Of a DNA stretch of 13,834 bases, positions 9,074 through 13,834 are shown in pieces (the stretch's first letter is position 1; every line of letters starts with the position of its first letter). The DNA comes from SLRI01 sp964576715. GTDB taxonomy: Bacteria; Pseudomonadota; Alphaproteobacteria; Geminicoccales; Geminicoccaceae. The notes under the pieces were generated by a model. That model ran no database searches and was not told the DNA's origin. It saw only the letters and a list, made by a program, of their open reading frames with translations. The stretch spans positions 1-13,834 of the forward strand of contig CAZNWE010000096.1 of the NCBI GenBank assembly GCA_964576715.1, written 5' to 3'. The position numbers were made by a program, and so were the translations under genes.

Positions 9074-9625
9074 ATGCGTCTGACCAACAGCGAAACCGGC
9101 TACGGCCTCGTCCACTGGGTGATCCACTGGGCGACCGTGGGCCTCGTCTTCTGGCTGTTCTATCTCGGTTGGACCATGGTCGACCTGCCCTTGAGCCCGC
9201 AGAAGTTCCAGGACTACGCGCTGCACAAGTCCCTGGGCCTCACGGTCCTCGCCCTGGTCGCCCTGCGGCTCGTCTGGCGGCGGCTCAACGCCGTCCCGCC
9301 CTTGCCGGACGGCATGGCGCGGCACGAGACGATCCTCGCCCGGGCGACGCATCACGGCATCTACGTGCTGCTGTTTCTCATCCCGTTCACCGGCTGGCTC
9401 TACTCCAGCGCGACCGCGAGCCCGGCCAACTATTTCGGCTTCTTTACGGTGCCCGACCTGATCCCGGCCAACGAGACGCTCGGCAAGGTCTTGAAGGTGG
9501 TCCACCAATATGCCGGCTACCTCCTCGCCGTCGCCATCACGCTCCATGTCGTGGGTGCCCTCAAGCACCATTTCGTCAATCGCGACACCGTCCTCAAACG
9601 CATGCTCCGCCCTCTCAAGGACTGA
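9074..9625 (+). CDS. Cytochrome b561 family di-heme membrane protein
   Basis: A four-helix inner membrane cytochrome of 183 residues, the E. coli CybB/YceJ type, which moves electrons between quinol and periplasmic or membrane acceptors. Candidate heme-ligand histidines are His14 or His18 in VHWVIHW, His51 (ALHKSLG), His144 (VHQYAGY) and His158 (LHVVGALKHH). His93/His94 (ATHHGIY) are also conserved in related proteins. The helices fall at about 12-33, 50-70, 92-112 and 141-163. The stop is 5 bases before the next YceI start, so the two are translationally close. YceI genes on both sides point to one shared function. Confidence 0.92.
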   Translation: MRLTNSETGYGLVHWVIHWATVGLVFWLFYLGWTMVDLPLSPQKFQDYALHKSLGLTVLALVALRLVWRRLNAVPPLPDGMARHETILARATHHGIYVLLFLIPFTGWLYSSATASPANYFGFFTVPDLIPANETLGKVLKVVHQYAGYLLAVAITLHVVGALKHHFVNRDTVLKRMLRPLKD

Positions 9626-9630
9626 CCCCG

Positions 9631-10203
9631 ATGCGCACGTCACGTCTCCTCGCCGCCCTGCCGCTCGCCCTTACGTCCGCCATCGCCGCCACACCCGCCG
9701 AGGCGCGCGAGTGGGCGATGGTCGAGGAGGAAAGCCGGCTCGCGTTCATCTTTCGCCAGATGGGCTCGCCGATCCGCGGCCAGTGGCAGGACTTCACGAC
9801 CGACATCACCTTCGATCCGGCCGATCTCGACGCCGCGTCGGTGCAAACAGTGATCCAGATCGACAGCGTCGACACGGGCAACTCGGAACGCGACGCCGGC
9901 ATCGTGGGTGCGGACTGGTTCGACACCGCGACCCACCCCACCGCGAGCTTCACCAGCACCGACTTCGCGCATCAGGGCGGTGATGACTACCTGGTCACCG
10001 GCGAGCTCACCATTCGCGGCATCACCGAGGTTATCGAAATGCCGATGACCATCTCGGTCGATGGCGACAGCGCCACCGCCACCGCCGCGATCGATCTCGA
10101 TCGGCGCAGCTTCGAGATTGGACGCGGCGACTGGGCGAGCGACGCCGCCGTCGGCTACGACGTGGTCCTCGAAATCGAGGTGGTGGCCGAAGCCGTCGAC
10201 TGA
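9631..10203 (+). CDS. YceI family periplasmic protein (second copy)
   Basis: A 190-residue protein with a cleavable signal (1-25, ATPAEA|REW). YceI blocks are present: SRLAFIFRQMGSPIRGQWQ (35-53), DSVDTG...DAGIVGADWFDTATHPTASFTST (78-110), VTGELTIRGITEVIEMPMT (122-140) and the closing RRSFEIGRGDW...VGYDVVLEIEV (158-184). It diverges strongly from the first copy: the common 'HLG' is replaced by QMGSP, and HLRSADFF by IVGADWF. The two copies are therefore old paralogues of different YceI subgroups rather than a recent duplication. It is the last gene of the operon; no clear terminator follows. Confidence 0.92.
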   Translation: MRTSRLLAALPLALTSAIAATPAEAREWAMVEEESRLAFIFRQMGSPIRGQWQDFTTDITFDPADLDAASVQTVIQIDSVDTGNSERDAGIVGADWFDTATHPTASFTSTDFAHQGGDDYLVTGELTIRGITEVIEMPMTISVDGDSATATAAIDLDRRSFEIGRGDWASDAAVGYDVVLEIEVVAEAVD

Positions 10204-10432
10204 GCCTCGCACCCAGACCAAGCCAACCGGTCCGCGCCGAACGGGTTCCCGTCGAGCCCGAGGCCGGCCGGGCGATCCGGCACCTGCCTTGCACCACTCC
10301 TCGGCGGCGACTCTTGCCGCACGCCATTGCCGCCATCGGCGACCAGCAGCACCAGGAAGTCGCTGCCGCCCGCAAAGCCGTACGGCCGATGCGGTGCCGG
10401 CGCGCCTTCGCCCTGCGGCCGGCAAGACCGCC

Positions 10433-10465
10433 GTCGTCGCCGCAAACGCAAGAAAACGCGACGAC
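10433..10465. repeat. Perfect 8-bp inverted repeat (possible hairpin or operator)
   Basis: GTCGTCGC (10433-10440) is exactly complementary to GCGACGAC (10458-10465). The spacer is 17 bases and A-rich (CGCAAACGCAAGAAAAC), which is unusual for this GC-rich context. It could form a stem-loop in the leader RNA or mark a protein-binding site. Confidence 0.4.
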
Positions 10466-10542
10466 CTGCTGCCCTGCGTGTCCGCGATTACAGAGTGCCG
10501 CGCGCCCACCGCCTATCCCCGATCCACCCACGTCGCTGTTGT

Positions 10543-10554
10543 CGCCATTTGGCG
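10543..10554. promoter_or_regulatory. Near-palindrome CGCCA-TT-TGGCG (candidate operator)
   Basis: Perfect 5-bp arms with a 2-base centre, ending 35 bases before the ATG of the DUF1127 gene. Position and symmetry suit a regulator site, but a 12-bp element of this kind can occur by chance. Confidence 0.25.
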
Positions 10555-10589
10555 TCGCTCGCGAGGTGGAGGACCAGGGGAATGCAGCG

Positions 10590-10808
10590 ATGCACGAGAT
10601 GACCGTACCGGCCGAGCGCCGTGTCCATGGGGGGCGAGGCGTTGTCGGCGGTGAGATCGCCGTCGGCTTCGGACGCTGGCTGCTGCAGTGCCACGAGCGG
10701 GCGCGGCAGCGGCGGCAGCTAGCCGAGCTCGAGCCACGGCTCTGCCAGGATGTCGGCCTCACGGCGAGCGCCATCGTGGCTGAAATCGACAAGCCGTTCT
10801 GGCGCTAG
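10590..10808 (+). CDS. DUF1127 small protein
   Basis: A 72-residue protein whose C-terminal half (29-72) matches the short DUF1127 domain common in alpha- and gammaproteobacteria. It has a Trp-start helix rich in Arg (RWLLQCHERARQRRQL, 29-44), LxxLEPRLCQDVGLT (44-58, family form 'LdxRlLxDIGLT') and the terminal hallmark KPFW (68-71). Start ATG 10590 has AGGGGA about 8 bases upstream (10576-10581). The first 28 residues are not part of the domain. Some relatives affect phosphate and carbon metabolism or RNA turnover in Agrobacterium; nothing here tells which applies. A longer in-frame reading from 10314 exists but is compositionally implausible. Confidence 0.85.
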   Translation: MHEMTVPAERRVHGGRGVVGGEIAVGFGRWLLQCHERARQRRQLAELEPRLCQDVGLTASAIVAEIDKPFWR

Positions 10809-10880
10809 ACGACACCGAACGACCAAGGAACGGCGAGGCAGTCGCCCCGTCGCCATCAGCAATCATGAACGGAACCGACC

Positions 10881-11162
10881 ATGCACAAGTTCATCATCCT
10901 CGCGACCGTTGTCCTCCTCGCCGGCACCACCGGTGCGATCGCGGAGGACAATGCCGAGTTGATCCAGCCGGTCGCCTATGGTGCCGTGACCGGTGACGTG
11001 GAGAAGGACACGGTCGCCTACGACATCAAGCAACCCTCCGACCTCCAGGTCCGCTTCACCACACCGTGCGCGGCCGGCGGCAGCCAGCCGGCGAAGCAAG
11101 CCGCGCTGGACGACGCATCGCGCACCAACCCGCATGCGGGAATGGTGAGCTTGGCCGACTAG
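10881..11162 (+). CDS. Small exported protein, unrecognised
   Basis: A 93-residue protein with a textbook Sec signal peptide (MHKFIILATVVLLAGTTGAIA|ED, 1-21) and a mature part of about 72 residues. The mature chain is polar with one cysteine (Cys63), a beta-prone first half (LIQPVAYGAVTGDVEKDTVAY) and a low-complexity Ala/Gln/Asn-rich end. I recognise no family. It lies 72 bases after the DUF1127 gene and is followed 6 bases later by a strong hairpin, so the transcript probably ends here. The single unpaired cysteine could allow a disulfide dimer; that is speculation. Confidence 0.7.
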   Translation: MHKFIILATVVLLAGTTGAIAEDNAELIQPVAYGAVTGDVEKDTVAYDIKQPSDLQVRFTTPCAAGGSQPAKQAALDDASRTNPHAGMVSLAD

Positions 11163-11168
11163 AACGGC

Positions 11169-11201
11169 GCGGCACCGGGCAGCCCGCCTGCCAGGTGCCG
11201 C
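11169..11201 (+). terminator. Strong stem-loop, candidate transcript end
   Basis: GCGGCACC pairs perfectly with GGTGCCGC (8 bp). After a G/A mismatch, GGCAG pairs with CTGCC (5 bp) around the loop CCCGC. The stem starts 6 bases after the stop codon of the exported protein. No T-run follows. In a GC-rich genome this may still be a terminator or a 3'-end stabiliser. Confidence 0.55.
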
Positions 11202-11301
11202 CCATCGCCATCGCCCGGAGGATCGCCCTTCGCCTGGTCAACGGCAGGCCAGCGTGATCGCCGGGCCGAGAAATCCGTCAACGCGCCTGGGAACGTCAGC
11301 G

Positions 11302-11667
11302 ATGCAGTTTCTTCACTTGACCGAGGATGCCGCTGGCAGCTCGCATTTCGCCGATGTCGACATCGAGATGGCGGCCGCCGACTTTGCACCGCCGGCGCCA
11401 CCGATGCCGGTCTCGACCACCGAGCTTTGTCGGGGGCTCCTGTTCCTCGTCCTGCCGGTCGGCTGGGGCGGTGCCCGACACCCCGCACCGCGCCGTCAGG
11501 TGGCATTCTGTCTCGCTGGTCGGTTGCGGGTCGAGGCGGGCGACGGCGAGTGTCGCGAGATCGCGCAAGGCGGCATCTGGCGGATGGAGGACGTCAACGG
11601 CTCGGGCCACACGACGACCGTGCTCGGCGACGAGGACGTCCACCTTGCGATCGTCCAGCTGGAATAG
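11302..11667 (+). CDS. Single-domain cupin protein
   Basis: A 121-residue cupin. The conserved segments are SSHFADVDIEM (13-23), FAPPAPPMPVS (28-38), the first cupin motif GW..ARHPAPRRQVAFCLAGRL (54-74, His60 and Gln66 as likely metal ligands) and the second motif DVNGSGHTT (97-105, His103). This is the small stand-alone cupin type often annotated only as 'cupin domain-containing'; substrate and metal are unknown. Start ATG 11302 was chosen over a longer GTG reading from 11254, because the MQFLHLTEDA beginning aligns with the family pattern. The gap to the dehydratase is 72 bases on the same strand, so the two may be co-transcribed. Confidence 0.8.
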   Translation: MQFLHLTEDAAGSSHFADVDIEMAAADFAPPAPPMPVSTTELCRGLLFLVLPVGWGGARHPAPRRQVAFCLAGRLRVEAGDGECREIAQGGIWRMEDVNGSGHTTTVLGDEDVHLAIVQLE

Positions 11668-11739
11668 GGTGCACGGCTGGCGCTGCTGCGGCTGATCCGC
11701 TAAGCGAGACGCATCGCTCGTTTGGATTCGGATCCTGCC

Positions 11740-12693
11740 ATGTTCACGAGGGACGAGCTCGAAGACGCCGCCCGGCTGGTTCACGCCGTGATCCCGCCGA
11801 CCCCGCAATATGCCTGGCCGCTGCTCGCCGAGCGCGCCGGCTGCGAGGTCTGGGTCAAGCACGAGAACCACACAGCCACGGGCGCCTTCAAGGTGCGGGG
11901 CGGACTGGTCTACATGGATTGGCTCGCCCGAACGCATCCCGAGGTGACGAGCGTGATCTCGGCGACGCGCGGCAATCACGGCCAGAGCGTGGCCTTCGCC
12001 GCCGCCCGGCACGGGCTGCGCGCGTTGATCGCCGTGCCCGAGGGCAACAGCGTCGAGAAGAACGCGGCGATGCGGGCGTTCGGTGCCGACCTCGTCGTCC
12101 ATGGCGCGGATTTCGACGCGGCGCGCGAGGAGGCCAAGCGCCTCGCCGAACGCGACGGCCACTGGATGCTGCCGTCGTTCGACCCGATGCTCGTCCGCGG
12201 TGTGGCGACCTATGCCTTTGAGCTCTTCACCGCCATCCCCGATCTCGACGTCGTCTACGTGCCGATCGGCCTCGGCTCCGGTATCTCCGGGCTGATCCGG
12301 ACCCGCGATCTCTTGGGCCTGAAGACCGAGATCGTCGGCGTCGTCAGCGCGGCGCTGCCCGCCTATGCCCTGTCGTTCGAGGCCGGCCGGGTCGTCACCA
12401 CGGCGGCCGCCGCCACCATCGCCGACGGGGTGGCGACGAGGACGCCGGAGCCCGCATCACTCGAGATCATCCTGAAGGGGGCAGCCCGGGTCATTCGCCT
12501 GTCCGAGACCGAGATCAAGGACGCCATCAAGGCCTACTGGACCGACACCCACAACCTCGCCGAGGGTGCCGGTGCTGCACCCTTGGCCGGCCTGCTCCAG
12601 GAACGCGACGCCATGGCCGGCAAGCGGACCGCCGTCATCCTCTGCGGCGGCAATATCGACCTCGCCTGGTTCAAGGAGCAGGTGCTGGCCTGA
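11740..12693 (+). CDS. Threonine/serine dehydratase-like PLP enzyme (no ACT domain)
   Basis: A fold-type II PLP enzyme of 317 residues, in the catabolic threonine dehydratase, serine racemase and hydroxyaspartate lyase group. The Schiff-base lysine is Lys51 in TGAFKVRGG (47-55). RGNHGQSVA (78-86) cradles the substrate carboxylate, GLGSGISG (177-184) is the phosphate loop (family often GGGGLxxG), and CGGNID (302-307) is the pyridine-nitrogen loop, with Cys where many have Ser. There is no C-terminal regulatory ACT domain, so it is not biosynthetic IlvA of the usual allosteric type. Substrate could be L-threonine, L-serine or a 3-hydroxy amino acid. Start ATG 11740 is preferred to an upstream TTG at 11722. 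Confidence 0.88.
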   Translation: MFTRDELEDAARLVHAVIPPTPQYAWPLLAERAGCEVWVKHENHTATGAFKVRGGLVYMDWLARTHPEVTSVISATRGNHGQSVAFAAARHGLRALIAVPEGNSVEKNAAMRAFGADLVVHGADFDAAREEAKRLAERDGHWMLPSFDPMLVRGVATYAFELFTAIPDLDVVYVPIGLGSGISGLIRTRDLLGLKTEIVGVVSAALPAYALSFEAGRVVTTAAAATIADGVATRTPEPASLEIILKGAARVIRLSETEIKDAIKAYWTDTHNLAEGAGAAPLAGLLQERDAMAGKRTAVILCGGNIDLAWFKEQVLA

Positions 12694-12751
12694 CTGCCGC
12701 GGCCGGCCTAAGACAACACGCTATTGCCATCGTATTGCCGGGACGAAGCCC

Positions 12752-13834
12752 TTGGCCATCACCGACGACATCCTGCCGGACCGCGCCGCCTTTCGCGAAG
12801 CCTATGCCGCCGGCCGGGCGCAGGTCGTCTGGACGACGCTGGTCGCCGACCTCGAGACCCCCGTCTCCGCCACCCTCAAGCTCGCCGAGGGGCGGCCCTA
12901 CAGCTTCCTTCTGGAGAGCGTGACCGGCGGGGCGGTGCGCGGCCGCTACTCCATGATCGGCGCCAAGCCGGACCTGGTCTGGCGCTGTCACGGCAACGCT
13001 GCCGAGATCAACCGCAAGAGCCGCTTCGATCCCGACGGCTTCGCGGCCGACGAGAAGCCGACGCTCGCGAGCCTCCGGGCGGTGCTCGCCGAAAGCCGGA
13101 TCGAGCTGCCGCCCGAGCTGCCGCCGATGGCCGCCGGCCTCTTCGGCTTCATGACCTACGACATGATCCGCCTGGTCGAGCCCACCGTCCCGGCCACCAA
13201 CCCGGATCCCTTGGGCCTGCCCGACGCCGTCTTCCTGCGACCGACCTTGGTCGCCGTCTTCGACAACATCAAGGACCTGGTCACCATCGTCACCCCGGTC
13301 TACCCGGACCCGTCCCTCGGCGCCGATCGGAGCTTCGACCTCGCCCTCGAGCGCCTCGCCGACGCCGTGGCCGACATGGGCCGCGGCATCGGCCAGAGCC
13401 GCCCGGCACCCACCGGTGCGCCGCCGACCCCGGTGTCGAATACCAGCCGTGAAGCGTATCACGCGATGGTGCGCCGGGCGCAAGAGTACATCATGGCCGG
13501 CGACATCTTCCAGGTCGTGCCGTCGCAACGTTTTGCCGTCCCCTTCAACCAGCCGCCGTTCGCGCTCTATCGAGCACTGCGCCGGCTCAACCCCTCGCCC
13601 TTCCTCTTCTTCCTCGATCTCGGCGGCTATGCGCTCGTCGGCTCGAGCCCGGAAATCCTGGTCCGGGTCAGGGACGGCAGGGTGACCGTCCGGCCGCTCG
13701 CCGGCACCAGACCCCGGGGGGCCACGCCAGCCGAGGACGAGGCGCTGGCCGCCGATCTCGTGGCCGACCCCAAGGAGATGGCCGAACACCTGATGCTGCT
13801 CGATCTCGGCCGCAACGATGTCGGCAGGGTCGCC
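12752..13834 (+). CDS. trpE: Anthranilate synthase component I (partial, right edge)
   Basis: Converts chorismate to anthranilate with the TrpG glutaminase, the first step of tryptophan synthesis. The first 361 codons of a protein of usually about 500 are present; the chorismate-binding C-terminus is cut off. Visible: QVVWTTLVADLETPVSATLK (24-43), LLES (53-56, the tryptophan feedback-binding motif) followed by RGRYSMIG (63-70), and GLFGFMTYDMIRLVE. Later come AGDIFQVVPSQRF, NPSPFLFFLDLGG, GSSPEILV, AGTRPRGATP and LLDLGRNDVGRV. The alignment begins at TTG 12752, with GGGACGAAG just upstream and no ATG or GTG nearby. The product is TrpE rather than PabB because of LLES and the long colinear match. 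It lies 58 bases after the dehydratase. I see no leader peptide or attenuator in that gap. Confidence 0.94.
   Translation, partial: MAITDDILPDRAAFREAYAAGRAQVVWTTLVADLETPVSATLKLAEGRPYSFLLESVTGGAVRGRYSMIGAKPDLVWRCHGNAAEINRKSRFDPDGFAADEKPTLASLRAVLAESRIELPPELPPMAAGLFGFMTYDMIRLVEPTVPATNPDPLGLPDAVFLRPTLVAVFDNIKDLVTIVTPVYPDPSLGADRSFDLALERLADAVADMGRGIGQSRPAPTGAPPTPVSNTSREAYHAMVRRAQEYIMAGDIFQVVPSQRFAVPFNQPPFALYRALRRLNPSPFLFFLDLGGYALVGSSPEILVRVRDGRVTVRPLAGTRPRGATPAEDEALAADLVADPKEMAEHLMLLDLGRNDVGRVA

Larger units (their letters stand above)
10204..10589. other. Non-coding gap after the YceI operon
   Basis: A 386-bp stretch with no credible gene; open frames on both strands are Arg/Pro-rich and motif-free. 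It contains two symmetric elements, listed separately (10433-10465 and 10543-10554), and probably the promoter of the DUF1127 gene. I cannot assign -35/-10 boxes. Confidence 0.5.

Noticed and set aside
10240..10265. GGGTTC...GAGCCC resembling a tRNA T-arm
   Set aside because: No acceptor, D or anticodon arms can be built around it.
10314..10589. 92-residue extension of the DUF1127 protein
   Set aside because: The added residues are Pro/Arg/Cys-rich and unlike the family, and a good AGGGGA precedes ATG 10590.
10832..10846. Hairpin GGCGA-GGCAG-TCGCC between the DUF1127 and exported-protein genes
   Set aside because: Only 5 bp and no T-run; such stems are expected by chance at this GC content.
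12724..12742. ATTGCC direct repeat before trpE as a possible attenuator or leader element
   Set aside because: Six-base repeat, no Trp-codon leader peptide and no alternative hairpins in the 58-base gap.

Overview
The window is GC-rich, densely coded chromosomal DNA from a proteobacterium, most likely an alphaproteobacterium. That placement rests on the form of ferrochelatase, on a K+-independent H+-pyrophosphatase, on a YceI/cytochrome b561 operon, on a DUF1127 protein, and on a stand-alone TrpE. I cannot narrow it to a genus. I see no tRNA, rRNA, CRISPR array, intact insertion sequence or phage gene.

Layout, left to right. (1) Positions 1-1624, minus strand: ferrochelatase (hemH), overlapped at its 3' end by an exported protein of unknown function that runs off the window. 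(2) Positions 1786-3441, plus strand: a class III omega-aminotransferase divergent from hemH, preceded by a short array of 7-bp repeats, then a small two-helix membrane protein. (3) Positions 3491-5592, minus strand: a two-gene unit that looks decayed or repurposed. First comes a P-loop NTPase-like gene that is truncated and split by an in-frame TGA. Eight bases later comes an ABC-exporter-like protein whose transmembrane half is intact but whose ATPase half has lost every catalytic motif. (4) Positions 5593-5991: about 400 bp with no recognisable gene. (5) Positions 5992-8148, minus strand: the membrane H+-pyrophosphatase hppA, with a hairpin abutting its stop codon.

(6) Positions 8406-10203, plus strand: a tight operon, YceI - cytochrome b561 - YceI. 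It probably serves a periplasmic/membrane redox or isoprenoid-quinone function. (7) Positions 10204-10589: no gene, but two small inverted repeats. (8) Positions 10590-11667, plus strand: three small genes, namely a DUF1127 protein, an orphan exported protein followed by a strong hairpin, and a single-domain cupin. (9) Positions 11740-13834, plus strand: a PLP-dependent threonine/serine dehydratase-like enzyme, then trpE (anthranilate synthase component I) starting at TTG and truncated by the window edge.

Most of the window is housekeeping metabolism: heme, amino acids and membrane energetics. The part most worth a second look is the 3491-5592 unit. Two adjacent, translationally spaced genes of NTPase ancestry have both lost core parts of their nucleotide machinery, yet the larger one keeps an uninterrupted frame of 497 codons.
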